DNA of 47,715 nucleotides, taken from contig NZ_JAHKRN010000062.1 of the NCBI RefSeq assembly GCF_019396385.1, positions 1 through 47,715 on the forward strand, written 5' to 3'. This stretch comes from Nonomuraea harbinensis (lineage in GTDB: Bacteria > Actinomycetota > Actinomycetes > Streptosporangiales > Streptosporangiaceae). The stretch's first letter is position 1. Every line of letters starts with the position of its first letter. Of the stretch, positions 22,697-30,449 are shown in pieces. The position numbers and the translations under genes are program-made. Under the pieces are notes generated by a model. It saw nothing but the letters and a program-made list of their open reading frames with translations, was not told the origin of the DNA and did not search any database.

Positions 22697-23422
22697 TCAG
22701 CGTCTGGGGCGGAGCTTCGCGAGGTTGTCGGCCACGAGGGGTTCGCGGGTGGCCAGGGCCAGGGCGACGTCGCGGAGCTGCCTGGCCCGGTGGAGCTGGG
22801 AGCGCCAGTCGGAACCGGTCGCCCGGTGCGCCATGTCGACCTCGACCTCGACCACGCGGAACCCCTTGCGGATCAGGTCGATGGTCAGGGCGGTCTCCAC
22901 GCCGAAGCCGTGGGCCAGCGGGCGGGCCGCCTCGAACGCCTCCCTGGTGAGGCAGCGCTGGCCGTTGAGCGGCTGGGTCGCCTCGAAGCCGGTGGCGCGG
23001 CGGATGCCGTCTCTCGACAGCCGGACGACGATGCCGTGGCCGGCGAGCTTGACCCGGTTGGTGAAGGCGGCGATGGTCATGTCGGCCTCGCCGGCGCGCA
23101 CGGGCCCCGCTAACGCGGCCGCGGCTTGGGCGCTGCCGGCCAGGTCGGCGTCCAGGAAGAGCAGATGGCGGGCGTCGCCGTCGAGAAGGCGCACGGCCTC
23201 GGCGCCCGTCTCCATGGCGGCCGCCTTGCCGCGGTTGCGGCTGTGGCGGACGACCTTGGCCCCCGCCGCGCGGGCGACCCGGCCCGTCTGGTCGGTCGAG
23301 CCGTCGTCGACCACGACGACGAGGTCGACGCCGGGCAGGCCGAGGGCCGAGGCGACGGTGAGACCGATGCGATCGGCCTCGTTCTTGGCCGGGATGACGA
23401 CCGCGGTGTCGCCCGCCGTCAT
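22697..23422 (-). CDS. Family 2 glycosyltransferase, 241 aa
   Basis: Cytoplasmic nucleotide-sugar or polyprenol-phosphate transferase of the GT-A fold. It has VVIPAKNEADRIG, VVDDGSTDQT and a DxD in FLDADLAGS, followed by LNGQRCLTREAFEA and GFGVETALTIDLI, a pattern close to dolichyl-phosphate mannose synthase/GpgS-type GT2 enzymes. No TM helix is present. The ATG overlaps the stop of the upstream STAS gene (ATGA), and the MptB-like gene follows. It may make or transfer the mannosyl donor used by that gene, but the donor cannot be told from sequence. Confidence 0.88.
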   Translation of the reverse strand: MTAGDTAVVIPAKNEADRIGLTVASALGLPGVDLVVVVDDGSTDQTGRVARAAGAKVVRHSRNRGKAAAMETGAEAVRLLDGDARHLLFLDADLAGSAQAAAALAGPVRAGEADMTIAAFTNRVKLAGHGIVVRLSRDGIRRATGFEATQPLNGQRCLTREAFEAARPLAHGFGVETALTIDLIRKGFRVVEVEVDMAHRATGSDWRSQLHRARQLRDVALALATREPLVADNLAKLRPRR

Positions 23423-23766
23423 GACTTCTCGGAGAGAAGGAACTCCTGCGGCACCTCGTCATGCACGGTGAACACCGAGTCGAGCCCGGTGACCTGCAGG
23501 ATCTTCTGCACGGCGGGGCGCGGCGAGGCCACCTCCAGGGTGCCGCCCTGCTCCTTCATGCGCTTGAGTGCCGACAGCAGCACGTTCATCCCCGTGGAGT
23601 CGCAGAAATCCACGGCGGACATGTCTATGACCACGCGGCCGGGCCCCTCCTGGAGCAGCCGGGTGAACTCCGACTGCAGGTGGGGTGCCGTATAGAGGTC
23701 GATTTCACCGGCAATCACGACAAGTGCGTGGCCGGCATGTGATCGAGTCGAGACCTTGAGCTCCAC
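23419..23766 (-). CDS. STAS-domain anti-sigma factor antagonist, 115 aa
   Basis: RsbV/SpoIIAA-like single STAS domain: ALVVIAGEIDLYTAPHLQ, then VVIDMSAVDFCDSTGMNVLL with the phosphorylatable Ser in DSTG. QKILQVTGLDSVFTVHDEV closes the fold. It should bind an RsbW-type kinase in a partner-switching module. A TAGCCT box lies 6 nt before the GTG and GTGACC 17 nt further, so the message is probably leaderless. It overlaps the GT2 gene by 4 nt, an unusual pairing of a sigma-control gene with an envelope glycosyltransferase operon. A second STAS gene is at 8608. Confidence 0.9.
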   Translation of the reverse strand: MELKVSTRSHAGHALVVIAGEIDLYTAPHLQSEFTRLLQEGPGRVVIDMSAVDFCDSTGMNVLLSALKRMKEQGGTLEVASPRPAVQKILQVTGLDSVFTVHDEVPQEFLLSEKS

Positions 23767-23999
23767 AGAGGCAGGCTAGCGGCGTGAGGGCTCCGGGTCA
23801 CGTTGTCACGCCGATACGTGAATGACGGCATGGATTCCGGGTGGCGACGAGAGTGGCCATTTGGGCTCCACGAAGACGGAGAGTAGGCGAAACTTGACGG
23901 TGCGCCACCATGGCGGCCGGAGAGGGGGCGGGCCTGAGCTCCGGATCCGGTCACCACTTCACAGGAGGAGGCTGGGCGAGCTCACGGGCCCGATGACCT
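23767..23999. other. Intergenic region, 233 nt, divergent
   Basis: Besides the leaderless promoter of the STAS gene at its left end, it holds a purine-rich GGAGGAGG near 23962 that is not followed by a usable start codon at normal spacing. No gene or strong hairpin was seen. Confidence 0.4.
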
Positions 24000-24401
24000 A
24001 TGAACACAGACCAACCGGAAGATCCTCAGCGTCGGAGAATCCGCGAACAGCTGGAAGCCATTCTCATCCGCAGCGAGAAGGCGACCTCGTGGCACGACGA
24101 GGCGGCCCGCCTGCGCGGGCTGGTCAACCACGAGGGTTACGTCCCCGTACGCACCAAGCTGGCCGGGGAGGACCTCGACTTCCTCTCCGGGGCCCGCGAC
24201 GAGCTGCTGATGTTCTCCGAGCTCGGGTTGCGGCTGCTCGACCTGCACCAGCCGCGTGACGCGGGCGGCATCACCAGCGACGCCGCGCACCCCATCCTGC
24301 GGTGCCGGAGCTGCATGTGGAGATGGCCCTGCCCGACATTTCGTGCCATGTCGGAGTCGTTCGGCTCCACCTGCGAGTCCATCCTCCCGGAGACCGCCTG
24401 A
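24000..24401 (+). CDS. Hypothetical protein with C-x2-C-x5-C motif, 133 aa
   Basis: Conserved-looking actinomycete protein of unknown function. The N-terminal half is helical and charged (RRRIREQLEAILIRSEKATSW and ARDELLMFSELGLRLLDLHQP). The C-terminal part has LRCRSCMWRWPCPTFRAM, a Cys cluster with a WPCPT core that I recall in other small actinomycete proteins; it could bind a metal. The ATG at 24000 lacks a ribosome site at the normal distance, so the start is uncertain. It ends 9 nt before the convergent histidine kinase gene. Confidence 0.7.
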   Translation: MNTDQPEDPQRRRIREQLEAILIRSEKATSWHDEAARLRGLVNHEGYVPVRTKLAGEDLDFLSGARDELLMFSELGLRLLDLHQPRDAGGITSDAAHPILRCRSCMWRWPCPTFRAMSESFGSTCESILPETA

Positions 24402-24410
24402 TCCACCCCG

Positions 24411-25493
24411 TCATCCGAGAGGGAGGCGGATCTCGAACCGGCAGCCCGGCCCCTCGTTCACCACGCCGATCACCCCGTCGTGCGCCTCCACGATGCCCCG
24501 GGCGATCGCCAGCCCCAGCCCGGCCCCGCCGTCCGCCGTCGGGGTCCGGGCCGCCTCTCCGCGGAAGGCCACCTCGAACACCCGCGACAACTCCTCCTCC
24601 GGGATGCCGCCGCAGCAGTCGCTGACCGACAGGCAGGCCATCCCCGACTCCACCCCGGCCCGCATCACCACCGGCAGGTCCGAGGGCGTGTGCTTGACGG
24701 CGTTGACCACGAGATTGCGCAGGGCCCGCCCGAGCGCGCCCGCGTCGGCCTCGACCGGCACCGACGCCGCCGCCTCAGCGGTGAGCACCACGCCCTTGGC
24801 CCTGGCCAGCGGCTCGGCCCCGGCCAGCGTGTCGGCGACCAGGTCGGCGAGCCCGATCCTGGCCCGCGACAACCGGAGCGCCCCGGCGTGGATCCTCGAC
24901 AGCTCGAACAGGTCGTCCACCATCGCCGACAGCCGCTCCACCTCCAGCTTGATCTGGCGGTGGTAGCGGCCGACCGTCTCGGGGTCGGCCACGACGCCGT
25001 CCTCCAGCGCCTCGGCCATGGCGCGCATCCCGGCCAGCGGAGTGCGCAGGTCGTGGCTGACCCAGGCGACGAGCTCGCGCCGGGCGCCTTCGAGCGCGCG
25101 TTCGCGCGCGTACGCCTCCTGCAGCGCGTCGGCGATGGCCTGGAGCTCGGCGGGCAGCCCCCGCGGCGCGACGAACGGCGGCTCGCCGACCGCGGCCACC
25201 AGCCGCCTGCTCTCCGCCACGACCCGCCTGGCCACCACGAACGCCACGCCGAGCCCGACGAGGCCGCCGACGGCGATCACGCTGAGCACGACGTCCCTGG
25301 CGGGGCCCTCGATGATCATCCGCATGGTGATCGCCACCACGCCGGCCAGGGTGGCGGCCACCGCGACGACCACGACGATCGCCATCATCACGCCGATGGA
25401 GCGGGTGCGCAGCCACCACATGACGGCCAGGCCCGCCGCCGCCACCAGCAGGCCCAGCCCTGCGGTGACCACGACGATCATGCCGAGGCTCAC
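24411..25493 (-). CDS. Sensor histidine kinase of a two-component system, 360 aa
   Basis: Membrane sensor kinase paired with the response regulator just upstream. Two or three TM segments lie in residues 5-90, with little external sequence, so the stimulus may be sensed in the membrane. The HisKA box AWVSHDLRTPLAG gives phospho-acceptor His147. The ATPase domain has NLVVNAVKHTP (N box), a G1-like SDCCGGIPEEELSRVFEVAFR and GGAGLGLAIARGIVEAH (G2). The usual Asp of the G1 box (D-x-G) is replaced by Cys-Cys-Gly, worth noting though the Asp before it may serve. It starts with GTG overlapping the regulator's stop, so both are coupled. Confidence 0.92.
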   Translation of the reverse strand: MSLGMIVVVTAGLGLLVAAAGLAVMWWLRTRSIGVMMAIVVVVAVAATLAGVVAITMRMIIEGPARDVVLSVIAVGGLVGLGVAFVVARRVVAESRRLVAAVGEPPFVAPRGLPAELQAIADALQEAYARERALEGARRELVAWVSHDLRTPLAGMRAMAEALEDGVVADPETVGRYHRQIKLEVERLSAMVDDLFELSRIHAGALRLSRARIGLADLVADTLAGAEPLARAKGVVLTAEAAASVPVEADAGALGRALRNLVVNAVKHTPSDLPVVMRAGVESGMACLSVSDCCGGIPEEELSRVFEVAFRGEAARTPTADGGAGLGLAIARGIVEAHDGVIGVVNEGPGCRFEIRLPLG

Positions 25494-26188
25494 GCGGGGC
25501 CCTCCAGCGGTTCGTACCGGTAGCCGACCCCCCAGACCGTGACGATCCTGCGCGGATCGGTCGGATCTGGCTCGATCTTCTCCCGCAGCCGTCTGACGTG
25601 CACGGTCACCGTGGAGGAGTCGCCGAACGACCATCCCCACACCTGGTCGAGCAGCGCCGCCCGGCTGAACGCCTGCCTGGGGTTGCGCATCAGGTAGGCC
25701 AGCAGGTCGAACTCGCGGGCGGTCAGCATGATCTCCGCCCCGCCGAGCCGTACCTCGTGGGCGCCCACGTCCACCGTCAGGTCGGCGTCGCGGAGCACGC
25801 CGGTGCCGCCGGTGACGGCCGCGCCGCGGGCGCGGCGCAGCACCGACCGCACGCGCAGGGCCAGCTCGCGCGGGCTGAACGGCTTGACCACGTAGTCGTC
25901 GGCGCCCGTCTCCAGGCCTACCACCCGGTCGATCTCCTCCCCGAGCGCGGTCAGCATGATCACCGGCACCGGCCAGCGCTCCCTGAGCTTCCTGCACACC
26001 TGCAGCCCGTCGAGCTGGGGCAGCATCAGGTCGAGCACCATCAGGTCGGGCGGCCTGGCCAGCGCGCGGCGCAGCGCCTCCGCGCCGTCGCCCACGCACT
26101 CGACCTCGTGCCCGTCGCGCTCCAGATAGCGTGCGACCACCTCGGACACGTTCGGGTCGTCGTCGACCACCAGGATGCGGGTGTTCAC
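25490..26188 (-). CDS. OmpR/PhoB-family response regulator, 232 aa
   Basis: DNA-binding regulator phosphorylated by the downstream kinase. The receiver domain has the acidic pair at 9-11 (VDDD), the acceptor Asp53 in MVLDLMLPQ, Thr in MLTALGEE and Lys in VVKPFSPREL. The C-terminal winged helix (about 130-230) has LTAREFDLLAYLMRNP, VTVHVRRLREKIE and VWGVGYRYE. A TACCGT -10 box ends 6 nt before the GTG, so translation is probably leaderless. It is divergent from the small membrane gene at 26283, which carries a similar box, so the 94-nt gap holds two leaderless promoters. Confidence 0.95.
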   Translation of the reverse strand: MNTRILVVDDDPNVSEVVARYLERDGHEVECVGDGAEALRRALARPPDLMVLDLMLPQLDGLQVCRKLRERWPVPVIMLTALGEEIDRVVGLETGADDYVVKPFSPRELALRVRSVLRRARGAAVTGGTGVLRDADLTVDVGAHEVRLGGAEIMLTAREFDLLAYLMRNPRQAFSRAALLDQVWGWSFGDSSTVTVHVRRLREKIEPDPTDPRRIVTVWGVGYRYEPLEGPA

Positions 26189-26282
26189 GCCCTCACGGTA
26201 CGGCGCTGCGGCGCGGGCGAGGCGATCACGTCATCGCTTCGTAAGCCTCGCACGCGGCACCGGCACGACGTACGGTGGCGTC

Positions 26283-26456
26283 ATGGGTCGAGTCATCATG
26301 CTCGTGGCGGGTGCCGCGCTGGCGCTCTTCGTGCTGTTCACCTTCATCATCCCCATGGTTCTGGGGCTGCTGAAGATCGCGCTGATCATCGGAGTGATCG
26401 CTCTGCTGGTCTTCGTCGTCGTCACGCTGGTCGGTAAGTCGTCCTCGCCGCAGTGA
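26283..26456 (+). CDS. Small membrane protein, 57 aa
   Basis: Almost entirely hydrophobic: one or two TM helices with a GRVIMLVAGAALALFVLFTF start and a short basic KSSSPQ tail. No family is recognised. A TACGGT box ends 6 nt before the ATG, so it is a likely leaderless first gene of a unit with the next gene (GTGA overlap) and yidC-like gene. A role in membrane insertion is suggested only by this neighbourhood. Confidence 0.75.
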   Translation: MGRVIMLVAGAALALFVLFTFIIPMVLGLLKIALIIGVIALLVFVVVTLVGKSSSPQ

Positions 26457-26674
26457 CGGCCTTCCTGTTCGATCCCTGGCTCATCGCCGTCACCATGGTG
26501 GCGGTCCTGCTGCTGGTCTCGTGGGCGGCCAGGCTGCTGCCGGCCTGCGGCGGTGAGCCGTCCGGGTTCCCCCTGGTGTACGCGCGGCGCACGGCCTTCC
26601 AGCGCCAGCGCGATCCCGACGCGGCCGGGAGACCGAGACCGCGAGCTCCTTCACCGCGCCCCGCTTCCTGTTAG
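26453..26674 (+). CDS. DUF6412-like small membrane protein, 73 aa
   Basis: One TM helix (about residues 8-30), then a cytoplasmic Arg/Pro-rich tail with RQRDPDAAGRPRPRAPS. This tail matches what I remember of DUF6412 proteins that lie before short YidC genes in Streptomyces. The GTG overlaps the previous stop. The basic tail could contact ribosomal RNA or acidic lipid, which is a guess. The last codons run into a hairpin at 26658-26681. Confidence 0.7.
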   Translation: MTAFLFDPWLIAVTMVAVLLLVSWAARLLPACGGEPSGFPLVYARRTAFQRQRDPDAAGRPRPRAPSPRPASC

Positions 26675-26692
26675 GCGGGGCTCGGACCCGAG
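26658..26692 (+). promoter_or_regulatory. Two stacked hairpins before the yidC-like gene
   Basis: GCCCCGC (26658-26664) pairs with GCGGGGC (26675-26681), and directly after it CTCGG-AC-CCGAG (26681-26692) forms a second stem. They span the end of the 73-aa gene and end 29 nt before the yidC ATG at 26722. No U tract follows, so an attenuator, mRNA processing site or weak terminator are all possible. Confidence 0.35.
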
Positions 26693-26721
26693 CCCTGGAA
26701 GTCTCCATGGGAGAAGGGCTC

Positions 26722-27369
26722 ATGATCGATTCGCTTGTCTCGTTCGTCATCGGCGTCTCCGGGGGCCACGCCGCCCTCGGCATCGTGCTGTTCACCCTGG
26801 CCGTACGGCTCCTGCTGCTACCGCTGGGCATCCGCCAGGCACGCAGCGCCCGCGTCAGGGACCGCCTCGCGCCCAGGCTGCGCGAGCTGCGCAAGAGGTT
26901 CGGGCGCGACCCGGAGCGGCTGGCGAAGGAGACGTCCGCGCTGTTCGCCAAGGAGGGCAGCTCGCCGTTCGCGGGGATCCTGCCGGGGCTGGCCCAGTTG
27001 CCGTTCATGTGGCTGATGTTCCGGGTGGCGACCCACCCGACCGCGCTGGCGGGCCACGACCTGTTCGGGGCTCCGCTCGGTCAGCAGGTCGCGGCCGTGC
27101 TCGCACATTACGGTCTGTTCAGCGGCCCATTTTCGGTCTTCGCTCTGGTGCTCGTGCTGATGGCCGCGGTGGCATGGCTGTCTTCCCGTACGGTGAAGTC
27201 GGCGCTGACCGACGACCAGCCGGAGCTCATCCGAAGGGTGACACCGTTGCTGCCATTCGGCTCGGTGCTGGCCGCGGCGGTGCTCCCCCTGGCCGCCGGG
27301 CTCTATCTGCTGGTTTCCACGGCGTGGACCGTGGGAGAGCGCGCCGTGCTCGCTACCCGGCCTCTTTGA
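26722..27369 (+). CDS. YidC/Oxa1-family membrane insertase, short form, 215 aa
   Basis: Inserts membrane proteins, alone or with Sec. The core has the LAVRLLLLPLGIRQARS helix with a conserved Arg in the hydrophilic groove, a cytoplasmic helical hairpin (RVRDRLAPRLRELRKRFGRDPERLAKETSALF), then LPGLAQLPFMWLMF and three further helices. It is shorter than the main chromosomal YidC, lacks a signal or lipobox and a basic C-terminal tail, so it is likely a secondary paralogue. ATG 26722 has a GGAGAAGGG site; the ATG 15 nt earlier does not. It overlaps the convergent anti-sigma gene by 17 nt. Confidence 0.85.
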   Translation: MIDSLVSFVIGVSGGHAALGIVLFTLAVRLLLLPLGIRQARSARVRDRLAPRLRELRKRFGRDPERLAKETSALFAKEGSSPFAGILPGLAQLPFMWLMFRVATHPTALAGHDLFGAPLGQQVAAVLAHYGLFSGPFSVFALVLVLMAAVAWLSSRTVKSALTDDQPELIRRVTPLLPFGSVLAAAVLPLAAGLYLLVSTAWTVGERAVLATRPL

Positions 27370-27784
27370 GCGCGTGAACCTGCCCGTTCATCTGCTTCTG
27401 AGGTGCGGGCAGGATCGCCCACACCGTTGTCGTGTCGCCGTCATGCCGCACGCCCCAGCTCTCCGCCACATACTCGACGATCCCCAGCCCGCGGCCGCCC
27501 AGCGAGGACAGGGCCGGCCGGCCCGCCCTCGGCTCGGTCGCCGCTCCCCCGTCGCTGACCGCCACCTCGATGTGACCATCGTTACGCAGCCAGGACACCC
27601 TCACCATCCCCGAAGGCAACGGGTGGGCGTGCCGTAGCGCGTTGCTGAGCAGCTCGCTCACCACGAGTACGGCATCGTCGATCGCGGGATCGAAGACCCC
27701 GCAGTCCTGAAGATCGTTGCTGAGACGCTGGCGGGCGACGGCGACGCTGGACGGCGCGTACGGCAGTAGCACCACGCTTGACAC
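27353..27784 (-). CDS. RsbW-like anti-sigma/HATPase protein, 143 aa
   Basis: GHKL-type serine kinase domain of the SpoIIAB/RsbW family. The N box is VVSELLSNALRHAH, the G1-like region is VAVSDGGAAT, and GGRGLGIVEYVAESWGVR is the G2 lid. In many actinomycetes these single-domain proteins pair with STAS antagonists to control sigma factors or other targets. The GTG at 27784 has GGGGAGG 5 nt upstream. No sigma factor or STAS gene is adjacent; the two STAS genes in the window lie 3.6 and 18 kb away. Confidence 0.88.
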   Translation of the reverse strand: MSSVVLLPYAPSSVAVARQRLSNDLQDCGVFDPAIDDAVLVVSELLSNALRHAHPLPSGMVRVSWLRNDGHIEVAVSDGGAATEPRAGRPALSSLGGRGLGIVEYVAESWGVRHDGDTTTVWAILPAPQKQMNGQVHALKEAG

Positions 27785-27926
27785 ACCCACCTCCCCGTCT
27801 CCCAGTGCCCCCCGCGGAAGCACCCCCGGTACGACCGAAATGCCCCGTTACTCGATCCCAGAAACCGCATCTCGATCACAGCTTGTACACATCGGACGAT
27901 AGATCAGCGCAACCGTGACCACCTCG

Positions 27927-29795
27927 TTACCGCACCGGTGTGTCGGATCCGATAGTAGAAGCGGACCTGAGCTGGAGCTTCATCCGGGTGCCGCCACCGG
28001 GGCGCGGATGCGCGCTCACCTCGCCGCCCTGCGCCCTGGCCAGGCTCCGCACGATGTAGAGGCCGAGCCCGACGCCGCCGAACCTCCGGCGGTCGCCGGT
28101 CTCCACCTGGACGAACCGTTCGAAGATCCGCTCCCGGTCGGCCGGCGCGATCCCCACGCCCTCGTCGTCGACCACCACGACCACCCCGCCGTTCTCGCGC
28201 CAGGCGCCGACGCTGATCAGCCCGCCCTGCGGCGAGTACTTGAAGGCGTTCTCCAGGAGCTGGCCGAGCACGATGTCGGTGGCCAGCGGATCGCCCATCA
28301 CCCACGGCAGGCCCACGGCGATGCCGACCTCGATGCGGTGCCTGTCGGACAGCACCGGCAGGCCGAGCGTGGCCGCGTGCAGCCGCTCGGCCAGGTCGAA
28401 CGGCTCGTCGCCGACCACCTGCTCCTCCGCCCCCGCTCTGGCGCCGAGCAGCAGGTGGTCCATGAGGCTGCCGAGCGACTTGGCCCGCTCGGCGATCGTG
28501 TGCACGGCGGAGCGGCGCTCGGCGTCGCTCAGCTTGTCCCAGCGGGCGTCGAGCGTGCCGGCGAAGCCGCGGACGACCGTGATCGGGGTGCGCAGCTCGT
28601 GGCTGGTGGTCGCCAGGAACAGGTCCTTGGCCTCCTCCAGCTCCTTGGCGGCGGTGACGTCGCGGAAGTCGACGACCAGCTCGCCGGTCTCCTCGATGCG
28701 CGCGCACACCACGTCCAGCCAGCGCCCGCTGGGCAGCTGGTGGGTGACCTTCTCCCCAGGTCCGGGCAGCGGGAACGGCGGCGGGCCGCCGATGACCTCC
28801 TCGGCGCTGACGGCGGTGAGCTCGGCCGCGGCCGGGTTCCACCGCAGCACCCGGCCGTCGCCGTCGAGCACCGCGATGCCGTCGGCGCTGGCGTCGAACA
28901 CGGCCCGCTCGTGCGCGCGCTGCCGCACCGCCTCCTGGTAGGCGACCGCGTTGCCGACCGCGATCCCGGCGTGCCCGGCCAGCAGCTCCAGCAGCTCCAG
29001 CTCCAGGTGGCCGGGCTTGCGCTTGGCGAACAGCGCGTAGAGCGCGCCGTACGGGCGACCGCCGACGGCGGCGAGGCCGAGCGCGATCGTGTGCAGACCC
29101 TTCAGCCGCGCCCACACCAGCCGGTCCAGCCCGGCGGACTCCAGCAGCACGGTCCTGCCGGTGCGCAGGAGCGTGCCGACCAGGCTGGTGTCCAGGTCGG
29201 TGGTGGCGTCCTTCAGCGAGTCCGGCAGCCGGTAGGTGCTGACCAGGCGCAGCCGGTCGCCCTCGATGAGCACGAACCCGCCCGCGTCGGCCCCGGTCAG
29301 CTCGGTGAGGCTGGCCGAGATGCGGTCGAGCACGGCGGGCAGCTCCAGCTCGGCGTTGATGTCGCCGACCACGTCGGTGAGCCTGCGCACCAGCCTCGCG
29401 CGGCGCGCCAGGCGGCTCTTGGCCGCGTGGTCGGCCTGCACCAGGTGGTAGACGCAGACGTATCCCGCCGTCGCGCAGCCCACGCGCAGCGCGCTGATGT
29501 CGGCCCGCACGTCCAGCACGCCGCCGTCGGCGCGCGCCCGCTTCGTGCGCAGCGACACCTGCCCGCCGGTGCGGACCCGCTCCAGGGCCGCGTGGTGCTC
29601 GGCCGCCAGTTCCTCCGGCACGATCGGCGCCCTGCGCCCGAGCACGTCGGCCGCGGGCCAGCCGAAGAGCGCCTCGGCGGCCGCGTTCCAGACCAGGACC
29701 GTCTGGTCCCGGTCGATCGCGACGACGGCGTTGGGTGAGCTGTCGAGCACCGCGCGGACCATCTCGTCGTCACTCGCACCCCTTGGGTCCCCCAC
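27927..29795 (-). CDS. PAS-GAF-PAS sensor histidine kinase, 622 aa
   Basis: Soluble multi-sensor kinase without TM helices. A PAS domain lies at about 10-120 (LDSSPNAVVAIDRDQTVLVWNAAAEALFGW). A GAF domain follows at about 150-300 (LTELTGADAGGFVLIEGD). A second PAS is at about 310-390 (DASADGIAVLDGDGRVLRWNPAAAEL). The HisKA box is FLATTSHELRTPITVV, and the ATPase domain has LLENAFKYSP, DDEGVGIAPADRERIFERF and GGVGLGLYIVRSLA. No response regulator is adjacent, so it is an orphan here. The start is uncertain: GTG 29795 (GGAG close by) or ATG 29762. The mRNA end runs to 142 nt before the anti-sigma gene. Confidence 0.88.
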   Translation of the reverse strand: MGDPRGASDDEMVRAVLDSSPNAVVAIDRDQTVLVWNAAAEALFGWPAADVLGRRAPIVPEELAAEHHAALERVRTGGQVSLRTKRARADGGVLDVRADISALRVGCATAGYVCVYHLVQADHAAKSRLARRARLVRRLTDVVGDINAELELPAVLDRISASLTELTGADAGGFVLIEGDRLRLVSTYRLPDSLKDATTDLDTSLVGTLLRTGRTVLLESAGLDRLVWARLKGLHTIALGLAAVGGRPYGALYALFAKRKPGHLELELLELLAGHAGIAVGNAVAYQEAVRQRAHERAVFDASADGIAVLDGDGRVLRWNPAAAELTAVSAEEVIGGPPPFPLPGPGEKVTHQLPSGRWLDVVCARIEETGELVVDFRDVTAAKELEEAKDLFLATTSHELRTPITVVRGFAGTLDARWDKLSDAERRSAVHTIAERAKSLGSLMDHLLLGARAGAEEQVVGDEPFDLAERLHAATLGLPVLSDRHRIEVGIAVGLPWVMGDPLATDIVLGQLLENAFKYSPQGGLISVGAWRENGGVVVVVDDEGVGIAPADRERIFERFVQVETGDRRRFGGVGLGLYIVRSLARAQGGEVSAHPRPGGGTRMKLQLRSASTIGSDTPVR

Positions 29796-29888
29796 GACTC
29801 CATAGTGCCCGCGGCGTGGCGCTCGCGTCGGGCGATCCGTCCGATACGCTGCGGTCACGGCTTTTTCATGGCGGGTGGAGGTGAAGGC

Positions 29889-30449
29889 GTGTCGGGCGAC
29901 CTCGAGGCCCTGCTGCGGGTGACGTCCGACACTTATCGGGGTGACGGCCAGCTCGACGTCGCGCTCGGCACCTACGACGGCGCGGTCGGCAGGTTGGTGC
30001 TCGCGGTCACCGCGCGCGGCCTCGTCGCCTGCAGCTACGAGGACGAGCACGTGGTGTTCGAGCGGGTGTCCAACCAGGTGGGCAGCCTCATCGGCACCGA
30101 CGCCCGGCGGCTCGACCCGGTCCGCCGCGAGCTAGACGCCTACTTCTCCGGCCGGCTCCGCGCCTTCTCCACCCGGGTCGACCTGACCCTCGCCACGCCG
30201 TTCGCTCGTACGGTCCTGCAGAAGACGATGGCGGTCCCGTACGGCACGACCACGACGATGGGCCGGATCGGCGAGCTCATCGGCAGGCCGCGCGCGCTGC
30301 GCGCGGTCGGCAACGCGCTCGGCGCCAACCCCGTGTGCGTGATCGTTCCGTGTCACCGCGTGGTGCGCGACGACGGCGAGCCCGGCGACTACGCGGGCGG
30401 CCCCGCCGCCAAGCGCCATCTGCTCACCGTCGAGCGACGCGGCGCGTGA
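29889..30449 (+). CDS. ogt: Methylated-DNA--protein-cysteine methyltransferase, 186 aa
   Basis: Suicidal repair protein that removes O6-alkyl groups from guanine. The C-terminal DNA-binding domain has VPYGTTTTMGRIGELIGRPRALRAVGNALGANP and the acceptor Cys155 in VPCHRVV. The N-terminal domain (about 20-90) is degenerate but present. GTG 29889 has GGAGGTG 6 nt upstream; an ATG at 29868 is also in frame. A TACGCT box near 29848 could be its promoter. It overlaps the convergent cytX gene by 26 nt. Ada-like regulatory domains are absent. Confidence 0.93.
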   Translation: MSGDLEALLRVTSDTYRGDGQLDVALGTYDGAVGRLVLAVTARGLVACSYEDEHVVFERVSNQVGSLIGTDARRLDPVRRELDAYFSGRLRAFSTRVDLTLATPFARTVLQKTMAVPYGTTTTMGRIGELIGRPRALRAVGNALGANPVCVIVPCHRVVRDDGEPGDYAGGPAAKRHLLTVERRGA

